Assembly: GCA_041645435.1 (NCBI GenBank)
Contig: JBAZQB010000003.1
Coordinates: 248,001 to 312,000, forward strand
Reading direction: 5' to 3'
DNA: 64,000 bases
Source: Methanoregula sp.
GTDB taxonomy: Archaea > Halobacteriota > Methanomicrobia > Methanomicrobiales > Methanospirillaceae
The position numbers and the translations under genes were made by a program. Shown in pieces: positions 26,018 through 35,353 of the stretch (the stretch's first letter is position 1; each line of letters starts with the position of its first letter). The notes beneath the pieces are model-generated. The model searched no databases. It worked only from the letters and a program-made list of their open reading frames with translations, and was not told where the DNA came from.

Positions 26018-26797
26018 ATGAAACAACCCTTACCCGGCTCTGCCCGGGTTATTGATTGTCTCAAATCACTCGGTTTGACAAAATATGAAGCTCTGGTATA
26101 TATTGCTCTTTTAAAAGTGGTAAGCGCGACTGCCAGTGAGATCCATGAAATATCCACCGTCCCGCGCGCATCTGTATATCCGGTACTCGATCAACTCCAG
26201 GAAAAAAAACTTGTTTCAGTAGCCCGTTCGACCCCCAAACGGTTTGCTGCTCTCTCGCCGGATGAGGGTGTTTCAATCATGATGAGCAGGATCGAACACG
26301 ATGCTGCCGATGCCCGCGAGATCCTGTCAGCGATCCACCGTGAACGGATCGGCCACGAACAGAGCAGTGAGGAGCTGATATGGAATGTCTACGGTATCGA
26401 AAACATCCAGAGGAAACTCACGGATATCCTGACCGCTGCAAGCCAGAATATACGGATCATCGCCCACCCCCAGATCATTTCACCGGAAATAAAAGAGATT
26501 CTTGAGGATAAAGCAGAGCGTGCAGACGTCGAGATTGTCACCCACCAGTGGGATTGCGGCAACACGGGAAAAATGCGAGTCTATGTCAAAAAGCATCCGG
26601 AGATGCCCCGCGAACTTGACCGTGTAAAGGATATGATGGCGGGAGGGATCTGCATTGTCGATAACCGGCGCGTACTGGTCATTTTAGGAACCGGGAAGGA
26701 AGATGCGGTAGCACTTTTCTCAGAAGCAGAAGGGTTTATCCGGTTCTTCTCACGGTACTATAACCTGATCGTGGACTGGGCGAGAAAGCCGGAATGA
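26018..26797 (+). CDS. TrmB-family transcriptional regulator
   Basis: 259 residues. The N-terminal winged helix shows the TrmB signature: 'CLKSLGLTKYEALVYIALL', 'SEIHEISTVPRASVYPVLDQL', 'GLV'-equivalent KLVSVARSTPKRFAA (about 10-80). A short helical linker and a C-terminal phospholipase-D-like sensor domain (about 115-255) follow. TrmB-like proteins sense sugars or other ligands and repress or activate neighbouring genes. No transporter is adjacent; the divergent S-layer-like/pgi pair is the likely target. The ATG is preceded by TATA-like AT-rich bases, probably a leaderless transcript. Confidence 0.85.
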   Translation: MKQPLPGSARVIDCLKSLGLTKYEALVYIALLKVVSATASEIHEISTVPRASVYPVLDQLQEKKLVSVARSTPKRFAALSPDEGVSIMMSRIEHDAADAREILSAIHRERIGHEQSSEELIWNVYGIENIQRKLTDILTAASQNIRIIAHPQIISPEIKEILEDKAERADVEIVTHQWDCGNTGKMRVYVKKHPEMPRELDRVKDMMAGGICIVDNRRVLVILGTGKEDAVALFSEAEGFIRFFSRYYNLIVDWARKPE

Positions 26798-26812
26798 GAA
26801 CCCGTTTTTCTT

Positions 26813-27577
26813 TTAATAATTTCTGATCTCGTCCATCTGCCGGATATCCATCAGACCCTTCATCGCCTGAATCTGAACCCAGCGTCCCCCTTCCCGGATC
26901 GCTGCCATAGGATTAGTGCCGCCAATTGCTGCGATGGCAACATATTGCGGGCTCACGGGCACACCGAGGAGTGACAGGTTGGGCATGCCCACTTCAAGGA
27001 TTCCTGAGTAACTGCTGCTCGATAATTCATCGAGTACATTAACAACCAGAGGCTCTGCTTCCATGTGGAACTCCCGGATATTTGCAAGAATGTTACCACT
27101 CCCCCGCTGCATAACATTGGTTACCGAGGTGGTCTTCTGGGATATGAGTACCTGCAGGGGATCGATGGTGGTATGTTCGTACAGGATGATATGCGTGAAT
27201 CGGATCGGGGTCCGGTTCTCAATCTCGACTACTCCGCCTCCAATCGGGTTGATCGGGATACCGCGCCTTACTAAAAGACCATCAAACGTGATGCTGCACA
27301 TCGTGCAGATGCCGGTACAGCCTTTGGGAATCACAAAATCTGCAACTTTTTCTCCTGAAGAAAAGAACTTGACCATTCCGCTGACACAGATACCGGTTTT
27401 GTTAGCGTCTTTGAGAACAGATATCGCAAAATCAAGATCTTCGTTTTTTATCAATGAGAGATTGTATACAACGTTTCCTTCTCCCGTCGTCGGATCGAAT
27501 GTTACCTGAATGGCAAAATCTTCGATATTATGGTTGACAAATTTCAACGGGAGGTTCATTATACTAATCTCGGACAT
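26813..27577 (-). CDS. Stand-alone NrpR regulatory domain (DUF128) protein
   Basis: 254 residues matching one NrpR/DUF128 domain: 'CTMCSITFDGLLVRRGIPINPIGGG' region (about 91-115), 'RFTHIILYEHTTIDPLQVLIS' and the C-terminal 'GVPVSPQYVAIAAIGGTNPMAAI'. NrpR in methanogens is a nitrogen repressor that senses 2-oxoglutarate and normally has an N-terminal helix-turn-helix with one or two such domains. No helix-turn-helix is present here, so I infer a co-regulator that would pair with a DNA-binding partner (split NrpR arrangement). It is convergent with the TrmB gene. Confidence 0.8.
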   Translation of the reverse strand: MSEISIMNLPLKFVNHNIEDFAIQVTFDPTTGEGNVVYNLSLIKNEDLDFAISVLKDANKTGICVSGMVKFFSSGEKVADFVIPKGCTGICTMCSITFDGLLVRRGIPINPIGGGVVEIENRTPIRFTHIILYEHTTIDPLQVLISQKTTSVTNVMQRGSGNILANIREFHMEAEPLVVNVLDELSSSSYSGILEVGMPNLSLLGVPVSPQYVAIAAIGGTNPMAAIREGGRWVQIQAMKGLMDIRQMDEIRNY

Positions 27578-27619
27578 AACAATAGAAAAATTGTTCTATA
27601 TGAGTAAGGCAATTTATGT

Positions 27620-28582
27620 ATGATGGAACACGATATGCGGGAAAAAGCCAAGAATGCGATGCGACTCATTCTTGAAGCGGCACGGTACGAGGTCGAAGAG
27701 GTTGATGACCCTCTTGACCTTTCAGCAGTGCGTGATGGCACCTGCCTGCTGGTGCTCTGTTCGAACGAGAGCGATCTGATCGGACAGTTCGATAAGACCA
27801 ATTATAGTCTCATGATCGATGACCATGAGATGACCTGCAAGAAACTGCTGTTCTCTCTCGATAAAGAGATCACAACCGAGAACTGCATCCAGTGGGGGGT
27901 TGACGAATTTGTGCGGTATACCGGAGAAGCAGTCCTTGCCGATATTCTCGATCGCGAACTGTCACTGGATCTCACGCCGGCAAAAGCCAGAAAAGCTGCT
28001 GTAACCGCAGCTGCATCGGCCGCAGCAAAGGCAGAAGAACCTTCGGGTATCACGCTCCCCCACCTCCCCATAAAGATCACCGAGCAGGCTGCGATCCGAA
28101 CCGCCGGGGTGCAGGGTGCGGCAAAACTGAGATTTATTCCCTATTTCCTGTTCCACTATACGAGCAGCGGAGAGCAGGTCTACAAAGACCGCAGAATCCC
28201 GTTTGATGCAGACGGCTGGGGTGCGATCAACGCGATCAACGGGATAAAAATCGAACTCGACGGTAAGATGGTTGAGGAGACCGATATTCCCGGAGGGTCT
28301 GAGGTCTGTGATCCGCATATCCGCAAAGATGAAGCCTCCGAACGAATTGTCAATGAATTGATTGAACGGCTCACCCAGAAGGTCCGGATCAAGCAGGAGA
28401 AAGGCGATGCGATATTCTATGAAGAGAAGATCCTGAAACCTGACAGGAAAAATATCGCCATTGATTCCAGGCAGATCTATATTCCGGTCTGGCAGATACG
28501 GGGCAAGAAGATTGTCGAAGTGAACGCATTCACCGGCGAATTGCTCTCTGAACCTATGGATGAGGGCTGCGAAGTCTTCTGA
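27620..28582 (+). CDS. Conserved archaeal hypothetical protein (nuclease-like N-terminus?)
   Basis: 320 residues (M1, M2 and M6 are close alternative starts). The first 120 residues, with 'AARYEVEEVDDPLDLSAVRDGTCLLVLCSN', look like a degenerate restriction-endonuclease-like or ligand-binding alpha/beta domain. An Ala-rich linker (about 118-138) leads to a C-terminal domain with 'RFIPYFLFHYTSSGEQVYKD' and IYIPVWQIRGKKIVEVNAFTGEL, which resembles membrane-less PepSY-like or metal-trafficking beta domains. I cannot name the function. It diverges from the NrpR-domain gene by 42 bases. Confidence 0.65.
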   Translation: MMEHDMREKAKNAMRLILEAARYEVEEVDDPLDLSAVRDGTCLLVLCSNESDLIGQFDKTNYSLMIDDHEMTCKKLLFSLDKEITTENCIQWGVDEFVRYTGEAVLADILDRELSLDLTPAKARKAAVTAAASAAAKAEEPSGITLPHLPIKITEQAAIRTAGVQGAAKLRFIPYFLFHYTSSGEQVYKDRRIPFDADGWGAINAINGIKIELDGKMVEETDIPGGSEVCDPHIRKDEASERIVNELIERLTQKVRIKQEKGDAIFYEEKILKPDRKNIAIDSRQIYIPVWQIRGKKIVEVNAFTGELLSEPMDEGCEVF

Positions 28583-28667
28583 AACAAGGGGTTGATACGG
28601 GCCGTAATAGCGAAGAACCCGTTTCCCTTAAAAACCAGATTTTTCTCTTTATGATAAAGGAAATCCC

Positions 28668-30002
28668 ATGATCGTTGTTCTTGGGGGTGGCCCTGCGGGA
28701 AGGATCGCATCAATCCGGCTCGCATCTGCAGGAAAAGAGGTTCGGCTTATCGAACGCGGAGGTATCGGGGGCCAGTGTCTCCATTTTGGGTGTATGCCCG
28801 TCTGTGCCCTGAATGATGTGGCCCGCACGATCCATTCTTTCCATGCTTTCCAGCATCTCGGCATAATGGATGCATCCCCTGTGATCAATTTTCCCCGGAT
28901 GATTGACGAGATGCACGCGATCCAGGCAAAGATTGCATCTGTACTCGATAATGAGACAAAATCTGTTGGCGTGGACATCGTCTACGGGAAGACCGGCCGG
29001 CTTGAGGGAAAGACCGTCTTTCTGGATGACGAGAAGATCGAAGCGGATACGGTGATTGTCGCTACCGGGTCACGACCCCATATTCCGGAAATTCCGGGAA
29101 TAGATCTACCGGAAGTCTACACCCCGCATACCCTGTTTACGTTAAAGGAGATCCCGGAGAACCTCTCAATCATCGGCGGGGGGGTGATGGCTGCTGAATT
29201 TGCCTATATTTTCAGTACATTCGGCAGTAAGGTAACTCTCCTGTGCAGGAGCACACTTTTGAAAGATATGGATAATCACCTCCGTGCATTGGCAGTTAAA
29301 GATCTTTCATCGGTGGACATACAGGAAAATACCCGGGTCCAGTCAATAAACGGGAACTCGCACGAAAAAACACTCACACTGGAAAAAGAGGGGAAGATCA
29401 CCCGGCATCAGGCAGATGCCGTGCTTATTGCCGCAGGACTCGTACCGCGTTCTGAAATGCTCAATGGTGTCAAAAAAGGACCGGCTGGTGAAGTTATCGT
29501 TGATGAGCACATGCACACCAGTATTCCGGAGGTATATGCCTGCGGGGATGTGATCGGCCCACCCTACCTGACACCGGTTGCCCGTCATCAGGGTATCGTG
29601 GCTGCGGATAACATTCTGGGGATTTCCCGCGCCATGGATTCCCGGTTCATCCCGCAATCGATCAACCTCTCGCAGGAGCTGGCATTTTGCAGATCGGGTA
29701 CCGAGAACACAGCATCGCTGGCAATCCCGGGGCCGGCCGGACCGGGTACATTCTGGTCGGTCCCTGCGAGGGATACGGGTCTTGCGAAGATATTTCTCAA
29801 TTGGGAAGATGGCGCGATCGAGGGCGTATGTACCGCAGGCCCGGGCGGGGGACTTATTGCGGGATATATGGCATTTCTCATGAGCCGCCATTTTTCCGTT
29901 CATGACTTCGAGGAGTTCATCGAGGTCCACCCTTCGACGGACGGGGTGTATGGGCTTGCAAAATATGCTTCAGGAATGCTCAAAAAGCGAAAAAATACCT
30001 GA
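28668..30002 (+). CDS. Dihydrolipoamide dehydrogenase-like FAD disulfide oxidoreductase
   Basis: 444 residues. N-terminal FAD motif VLGGGPAG (4-11), redox-active disulfide C37-LHFG-C42, NAD(P) motif IIGGGVMAAEFA (about 167-178), second FAD motif YACGDVIGPP (about 286-295) and a dimerisation domain. The C-terminal HPSTDG keeps the catalytic histidine, but the paired glutamate of HPxxSE is replaced by G. No 2-oxoacid dehydrogenase genes are nearby, so another disulfide substrate is likely. Confidence 0.85.
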   Translation: MIVVLGGGPAGRIASIRLASAGKEVRLIERGGIGGQCLHFGCMPVCALNDVARTIHSFHAFQHLGIMDASPVINFPRMIDEMHAIQAKIASVLDNETKSVGVDIVYGKTGRLEGKTVFLDDEKIEADTVIVATGSRPHIPEIPGIDLPEVYTPHTLFTLKEIPENLSIIGGGVMAAEFAYIFSTFGSKVTLLCRSTLLKDMDNHLRALAVKDLSSVDIQENTRVQSINGNSHEKTLTLEKEGKITRHQADAVLIAAGLVPRSEMLNGVKKGPAGEVIVDEHMHTSIPEVYACGDVIGPPYLTPVARHQGIVAADNILGISRAMDSRFIPQSINLSQELAFCRSGTENTASLAIPGPAGPGTFWSVPARDTGLAKIFLNWEDGAIEGVCTAGPGGGLIAGYMAFLMSRHFSVHDFEEFIEVHPSTDGVYGLAKYASGMLKKRKNT

Positions 30003-30160
30003 TTGATTGTTTGTTGGCCGTTTTTATTGCCGTGCGTAAAAATAATCTTAAAAAAAACAGACTGCTATCATTTTCCGACGCAAATGCTGATGGTATTATT
30101 ACCCCCGGAATCGCATAATTACGATACATAAACATCCTTACTGACCGTGGTGCTTTTAAG

Positions 30161-31690
30161 ATGACCAATATCCTCGAAAACGTTCCGTTTGAAATAACAA
30201 GGCTCGATAAAATATCCTCGCTTCAGGAGAAAGGAATCACGATCTTTCCCCCCACGTTCGACCGTAAGGATACCATTTCTGATATCAAAATCCGGTACGC
30301 CGACATAACTCATGACAAGAGTGCAGAGAGTGTCACGACCGCAGGGAGGATCTATATTGTCAGGAACCATGGCAAGACCATCTTTGCCGACCTTGGTGAC
30401 GAAGCAGGCAAGATCCAGCTCTACATACGGAAAAACGATCTCGGGGAAGAGCAGTTCGAACTCTTCAACCAGTACATCGAGCGCGGGGATATCATCGGGG
30501 TTACCGGCCATGTCTTCAGGACCAAACTCGGCGAGATCACCATCTGGGTGGACTCTTTTACCATTTTGTGCAAAGCGGTCTGCTCGCTTCCCGAGAAGTT
30601 CCATGGGCTCACGGACGTGGAGAAGCGTTACCGCCAGCGGTACGTAGATCTCATTACGAACGAAGAGAGCAGGCAGACATTCCGGGACCGGAGCAGGATT
30701 GTCGCCCTGATCCGCAGGTTCCTCGATGACAACGGATTTTTAGAATTTGAAACCCCCATTCTCCAGCCGGTATACGGGGGGGCAAATGCCCGCCCGTTCA
30801 CCACCTACCACCACTTCCTCGACCAGAAACTCTTCCTGCGGATTGCGCCCGAGCTCTACCTCAAGCGTCTCGTGGTGGGTGGATTCGAGAAGGTCTTTGA
30901 GATCGCCCGTAACTTCCGGAACGAGGGTGTTGATACCAACCACAACCCGGAGTTCACCATGGTGGAGATCTACTGGGTGTACCATGACTTCAACGACATG
31001 ATGGGCTTTACCGAAGATATCGTCTCTTCGATCGTCAACACGGTACACGGGAAGTTCGAGATCCCCTATGGCGAGATCTCCCTGAATTTTGCCAAGCCGT
31101 GGAAGAAACTCTCCATGACGGATGCCGTGAAGGAGTACGGGGGCATCGATGTCTTTGCTCACAGCGTAGCAGAACTCCGCTCTCTGGCACTCCAGCACAA
31201 ACTGCCGGAATCAGAAAAGCCACAGTCCCAGCGGGAATTCCTTGTCTACTTCTTTGAAGGGCTTGTTGAAGAGAAACTCATGCAGCCCACGTTTGTGTAC
31301 GATTTCCCGGTAGAGAACTCCCCATTGGCAAAACGGCACCGGACCAAAGAAGGATTCACCGAGCGGTTCGAGCTCTTCATCCATGGGATGGAAGTGGCAA
31401 ACGGGTTCTCGGAACTCAACGATCCTGTCGACCAGAAGGCACGGTTCGAGGCACAGGATGAGAAGCGGAGAATGGGCGATGTTGAGGCCCAGATGATCGA
31501 CTACGATTTCATCAATGCTCTCGGGTACGGTATGCCGCCGACGGGTGGCGTTGGGATCGGTATCGACCGGCTTGTCATGCTGCTGACAAATAATAATTCC
31601 ATCAAGGAAGTCATCCTGTTCCCTTCGATGAAGACGATTCAGCCGGGCGAGGAAGCAGAAAAAGAGGAAGAACCTAAAGCAGGGAACTAG
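30161..31690 (+). CDS. lysS: Lysyl-tRNA synthetase, class II
   Basis: 509 residues, bacterial-type class II LysRS length. N-terminal OB-fold anticodon-binding domain (about 55-150, 'VTTAGRIYIVRNHGKTIFADLGDE'), motif 1 in FLEFETPILQP, motif 2 in 'FEIARNFRNEGVDTNHNPEF' and motif 3 in GVGIGIDRLVMLLT. Many Euryarchaeota use the class I enzyme, so the class II form is informative about lineage. Transcribed alone; an oligo-A/T rich promoter lies at 30040-30160. Confidence 0.96.
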   Translation: MTNILENVPFEITRLDKISSLQEKGITIFPPTFDRKDTISDIKIRYADITHDKSAESVTTAGRIYIVRNHGKTIFADLGDEAGKIQLYIRKNDLGEEQFELFNQYIERGDIIGVTGHVFRTKLGEITIWVDSFTILCKAVCSLPEKFHGLTDVEKRYRQRYVDLITNEESRQTFRDRSRIVALIRRFLDDNGFLEFETPILQPVYGGANARPFTTYHHFLDQKLFLRIAPELYLKRLVVGGFEKVFEIARNFRNEGVDTNHNPEFTMVEIYWVYHDFNDMMGFTEDIVSSIVNTVHGKFEIPYGEISLNFAKPWKKLSMTDAVKEYGGIDVFAHSVAELRSLALQHKLPESEKPQSQREFLVYFFEGLVEEKLMQPTFVYDFPVENSPLAKRHRTKEGFTERFELFIHGMEVANGFSELNDPVDQKARFEAQDEKRRMGDVEAQMIDYDFINALGYGMPPTGGVGIGIDRLVMLLTNNNSIKEVILFPSMKTIQPGEEAEKEEEPKAGN

Positions 31691-31773
31691 AGATCCCGGC
31701 TCATCCCCTTATTACCCTCTTTTCCGACGTGCCTTCCGGATAGTATAAGAGACACCGTACGCATACTATTTTT

Positions 31774-32592
31774 ATGGACTGCCGATTTCCAACCGTTTGT
31801 GTTCTCCTGATACTCGTTCTTTTCGCTGCATTCGGCGGGTGTACCACAGCCCCGGCACCGCAGAGCGCGACTGCTCCTGTGAGTGTAACATCTGTCACCC
31901 CGGAAAAGACCGTTCCGGCAGGGACGGATACGACCAGCCACGCAGCCGGAACAACGCCCGCACTGAGTATTGCCGCGCAGTTGACGGCGGTGAAAACGGA
32001 TAATATAATCTGGCGCGAGGCTTTTCGGATGTTCTCAAACATGAAATCCACTGAATATGTGCATCCTCCCTATACCGTTGACGAACCGGCGGGGATATAC
32101 AAGTTCGACTGCCTCGGGTTTATCGATCACGTGCTGATGAATGCCGATCCGGCCGGCTACAAAGTGATTGGCAAAGGGGTCAACCCGTCTATCGAATCGT
32201 ACGCCGGTTATTTCAACAAGCTCGATACGAAGACGCCGGACGCGGGCGGATGGACAAGGGTGGCACATCCCGTTGACCTGAAACCAGGAGACGTCTGCCT
32301 CTGGCTTACTCCAAGCACGCTCGACACCGGCCACATGTGGATCATCGCCGGGGAGCCGAAGGTGAACCCGAAGCGGAACGATGAGGTGCTCGTCCGGATT
32401 TTTGATGCTTCCATTGCCCACAGCGATGATTCACGGACCGGCTCGGCATACAAGAACGGCCTTGGTAGTGGAATTCTCGGGATGATGGTAGATGGGGAGA
32501 GCAACCCGGTCGGACTCTACTGGGATGGCGGGGTGAGCACCGTTGCAGGGGAGAAAGGCACCACGATCGTGTGCGGCCGATTGAACCGGTAA
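31774..32592 (+). CDS. NlpC/P60-like lipoprotein
   Basis: 272 residues. Signal peptide with lipobox FGGC (acceptor C23), a Thr/Pro-rich linker (about 24-70), then a domain with FDCLGF (C113), a GDVCLW turn and DTGHMW (H187). The Cys-His order and spacing match NlpC/P60 cysteine peptidase-like amidases. Archaea of this group lack murein, so the substrate would be a protein, pseudomurein-like or environmental bond (inference). Anchored outside the membrane. Confidence 0.7.
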   Translation: MDCRFPTVCVLLILVLFAAFGGCTTAPAPQSATAPVSVTSVTPEKTVPAGTDTTSHAAGTTPALSIAAQLTAVKTDNIIWREAFRMFSNMKSTEYVHPPYTVDEPAGIYKFDCLGFIDHVLMNADPAGYKVIGKGVNPSIESYAGYFNKLDTKTPDAGGWTRVAHPVDLKPGDVCLWLTPSTLDTGHMWIIAGEPKVNPKRNDEVLVRIFDASIAHSDDSRTGSAYKNGLGSGILGMMVDGESNPVGLYWDGGVSTVAGEKGTTIVCGRLNR

Positions 32593-32686
32593 GAGAAGAG
32601 TGCTTGAATAATAAAACGAAAAAAAATTCACTACTCATTTTTTCACATTTACCGTCATGTAAGATGACACGAAGGGGGGATTAGTA

Positions 32687-32908
32687 TTGGCAAGGTGGAG
32701 GCTGCCAATGGGTACGGATGCGATGGCAGACTGGCAGCTGCAATTGTGGTCTTCACTTATCGGACTTGAAATGGGGAATTTTAATCAGAGTGTCTATGTT
32801 GTGCTTGTGCTCATGAGCCTCCTGATAACAGTGATCATACAGATCGTATCGGAACCGGTTCTATCGGCCAAAGGTCTGCCGGCATCACTACTGCTGAGGA
32901 TGTATTGA
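32687..32908 (+). CDS. Possible small membrane protein
   Basis: 73 residues from a TTG with AGGGGGG upstream, or 66 from ATG 32708. One membrane segment (YVVLVLMSLLITVIIQIV, about 37-54). Nothing else is recognisable. It precedes the DUF350 gene on the same strand. Weak: no homology call is possible and the start is non-standard. Confidence 0.35.
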   Translation: MARWRLPMGTDAMADWQLQLWSSLIGLEMGNFNQSVYVVLVLMSLLITVIIQIVSEPVLSAKGLPASLLLRMY

Positions 32909-33041
32909 TAGGGGGATAATCCTTAACCGGTTCATATAGATCTATGAATGAAAAATTCATGGCATATATTCTGAAGAATTCATCTACCAGGCAAAAATAT
33001 ATTCGGAACAATGGATAAATGATAAAACCAAGGTACAACCC

Positions 33042-33542
33042 ATGCTTCTTGCGAATGCCGTATTAGGTCTGTTCCAGTTAGTAGTCTCTGTTGTTTTCGC
33101 GGCTGTGGCACTCTATATCGGTTTTTCTATCATGAGCAGGATTACTCCTGGGATTGATGAAGAGAAAGAACTGGCGAAAGGGAACATCGCTGTTGCCATC
33201 CTCGTTGCTGCGGTTTTTGTTGCTATCGCCATTATTGTTGAATCCGGCGTCACAGGTCTGTCAGTCGGAATTAACAAGGCAATGGATGTCGGGATCTTCA
33301 CGAGTGACGGTCTGGTTGTCGTGGGATTTACCATCATCCAGTTCATTCTTGGCATTGTCCTTGCCGTAGCAGCAATCTATCTTGCTCTCTATATCCTTGA
33401 CCGGCTTACACAAGGTATTGAGATATTCAGGGAGCTTAAGAAAGGCAATATTGCTGTTGCGCTGATGATGGCCGGGGTGATCATTGCCGTTGCCGTGATT
33501 ATTCAGTCGGGAGTACTGGGCATTACTGCAACCCTGATATAA
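33042..33542 (+). CDS. DUF350 family membrane protein
   Basis: 166 residues with four hydrophobic segments in two repeats. Each repeat has the DUF350 pattern of a helix, the charged loop 'I.R.T.GIDEEKELAKGNIAVAI' or 'LDRLTQGIEIFRELKKGNIAVAL', and a second helix (about 8-30, 48-68; 92-114, 132-155). The family is of unknown transport-related role. Stands alone. Confidence 0.8.
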   Translation: MLLANAVLGLFQLVVSVVFAAVALYIGFSIMSRITPGIDEEKELAKGNIAVAILVAAVFVAIAIIVESGVTGLSVGINKAMDVGIFTSDGLVVVGFTIIQFILGIVLAVAAIYLALYILDRLTQGIEIFRELKKGNIAVALMMAGVIIAVAVIIQSGVLGITATLI

Positions 33543-33553
33543 CCCCGTTACTT

Positions 33554-33931
33554 CTATTTTTGATCGGGATTTTTCTGTTCGTTCCCTGTTTCCCCACCCT
33601 TTCCACCAGCCATAGAGCAGCCTTCGGGTACGTAAAACCGCTTCCCACCGCTTAAGGCTTTTCCGCAGAAGTCCCGGCAGGTGGCCGGCCGGGTATTATA
33701 GATTGCACAGCCCCACTTCTGTATCCCACTGCCGTCAGGCTCCTCTTTTATCAGGTGCCGGCAGGGGGAATCGGCAAGGAAATAGCCGCCTTCTTCCCTG
33801 AGCCCCCGCTCGCGGAGGAAATGCAGCTGGTGGGGTTTGCACTGCCAGACAAGAACAACAGGAAGCCAGCGACAACATTCGCCGCAACGGTTGCATATAC
33901 CGGCTGCCGGGATTGGTTGGGAGGGTTTCAT
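33554..33931 (-). CDS. YkgJ-family cysteine cluster protein
   Basis: 125 residues. The N-terminal C13-x2-C16-G-E-C19-C20 motif, then further cysteines (C.HL, WGCAIYNTRPATCRDFC), is the Fe-S or zinc-binding YkgJ family. Function is not established. The three-residue-spaced acidic and basic C-terminus (GGKGGETGNEQKNPDQK) is probably disordered. It is convergent with DUF350, with 11 bases between stops. Confidence 0.8.
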   Translation of the reverse strand: MKPSQPIPAAGICNRCGECCRWLPVVLVWQCKPHQLHFLRERGLREEGGYFLADSPCRHLIKEEPDGSGIQKWGCAIYNTRPATCRDFCGKALSGGKRFYVPEGCSMAGGKGGETGNEQKNPDQK

Positions 33932-34003
33932 AGCAGTATCTCATTGTACCGGACTGATACAAAAAGAGTGGCGATTGGATACAGGAAACGGTAGCACCGT
34001 CTC

Positions 34004-34450
34004 TTATAAAGTTACAATATTCGTTAACAGGTTGCCTGCATATGATCGGAGGGCCGGGTCCTCGTTCTCATCCGCGATAAACTCCCGGAGCCCCCGGAGT
34101 GCTCCTGTACTTCGGATTGCAGTAAGCGATACTGCTGCCTGTTCACGGGTAGCAGTCCGTTCACTCCGGTCCCGCAGGCGCCCGATCAGCTCATCCACAG
34201 GGCGACCACTCTTCAGCTGGCCCAGAACGGTTGTCGCAGACAGCCGGATCTCCGGGTCCATGTCGGTTAACAGATCCATTAAAGGACGGACCGCACGCGG
34301 ATCATCGCTCTTCCCCAAGGCAATAACTGCGCGAATCCGCCCTGCCGCATCCGTTCCGGACATGGCAGCGTACATCAGATCATATACAGCCCCTTTGTAA
34401 GAGCGGGAATTGAACCACTCGCCGTCATGTTTCTCAAGACTTAAATACAT
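34004..34450 (-). CDS. HEAT-repeat protein
   Basis: 148 residues made of about three to four paired-helix repeats, such as 'GRIRAVIALGKSDDPRAVRPL', 'EIRLSATTVLGQLKSGRPVDEL' and 'QAAVSLTAIRSTGALRGLREF'. HEAT/PBS-lyase repeats are protein-binding scaffolds. The partner is not indicated by the neighbours. TCAGGAGGAAT precedes the start, a strong ribosome site. Confidence 0.75.
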   Translation of the reverse strand: MYLSLEKHDGEWFNSRSYKGAVYDLMYAAMSGTDAAGRIRAVIALGKSDDPRAVRPLMDLLTDMDPEIRLSATTVLGQLKSGRPVDELIGRLRDRSERTATREQAAVSLTAIRSTGALRGLREFIADENEDPALRSYAGNLLTNIVTL

Positions 34451-34792
34451 AGATTCCTCCTGATTATCCCAAAGTTTAAAACGTTACCAGTTCCCTGCCG
34501 GATTCTAAAAAAAAAGCAGGTTTTAACTGAGAGAGAAAAGCATCCGCTTACCATGAGCGGCCCATATCCGCGTCATCCTGACCGTTTCAAGAGGAGGGGA
34601 CTGGTACATTAGAGTAATATACTGCAATTCAATTATTAATATTTTATTCATGCGGGCAGAATCTACTCCATTTCGTCCTTCAGTTAAAGAGAATGGGCTC
34701 GATTCGGAACTTAACCGGTGTCAACAAACAAAAATAAAACAAAGACATTTGAAATAACGAGCATGTCGGCGGGGATTATGGGTGATTCCTGC
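34451..34792. other. Intergenic region, no gene seen
   Basis: Between the HEAT gene start and the RlmH stop. AT-rich around 34610-34660 with TATA-like boxes for the HEAT gene or a missed transcript. Only very short frames (under 30 codons) exist. Nothing supported. Confidence 0.5.
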
Positions 34793-35272
34793 TTACTTGT
34801 GGTACGGCTCGCCCCGGAGAATGCGGAATGCCCGGTATACCTGTTCAACGAGAAGAAGCCGGGCCATGGGATGGGTGAAGGTCATCTTAGAGAGAGATAG
34901 ACGAAAATTGCTCCTGGCAAGGATAGCTGGGGAGAGCCCAAGATCCCCGCCAATGATAAAGGCCAGGTGATTCTGCCCGGATAGTTCCCGTTCGCGGAAC
35001 GAGGCAGCCAGTTCCTCACTCGACCAGTTCTGCCCCCTCACATCAAGGGCGATGACAAAGGAATCTTCAGGGAGAGCTGTAACGATCCGCTCTCCTTCCT
35101 TTATCTTTGCTGCAGATTCAGTAGATGATGATGCAGAAAGGGGACGTTTCTCTTCTGCCAGTTCGATAACCTGCAGTTTCACGTACGGACGAAGGCGCTT
35201 TTCGTACTCGGCAATGCCTTCCTGCAGGTATTTCTCCTTGATTTTTCCAACCGCAATGATACGGATCTGCAT
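34793..35272 (-). CDS. rlmH: 23S rRNA m3-pseudouridine-1915 methyltransferase RlmH
   Basis: 159 residues, the usual RlmH/YbeA length. SPOUT signature near the C-terminus: 'HLAFIIGGDLGLSPAIL' (about 102-118) and the 'LSLSKMTFTHPMARLLLVEQVYRA' knot region, plus the N-terminal QIRIIAVGKIKEKYL. It methylates pseudouridine 1915 (E. coli numbering) of 23S rRNA in the ribosome. RlmH is bacterial in origin and patchy in archaea; transfer to methanogens is likely. Confidence 0.92.
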   Translation of the reverse strand: MQIRIIAVGKIKEKYLQEGIAEYEKRLRPYVKLQVIELAEEKRPLSASSSTESAAKIKEGERIVTALPEDSFVIALDVRGQNWSSEELAASFRERELSGQNHLAFIIGGDLGLSPAILARSNFRLSLSKMTFTHPMARLLLVEQVYRAFRILRGEPYHK

Positions 35273-35353
35273 GGTTTACCCTGCAATGAAGTTAAACATT
35301 TGAGCATACTGCATGCTAAAAGAATAAGAAGGAAATGGGTGGAAGTAACTTAC

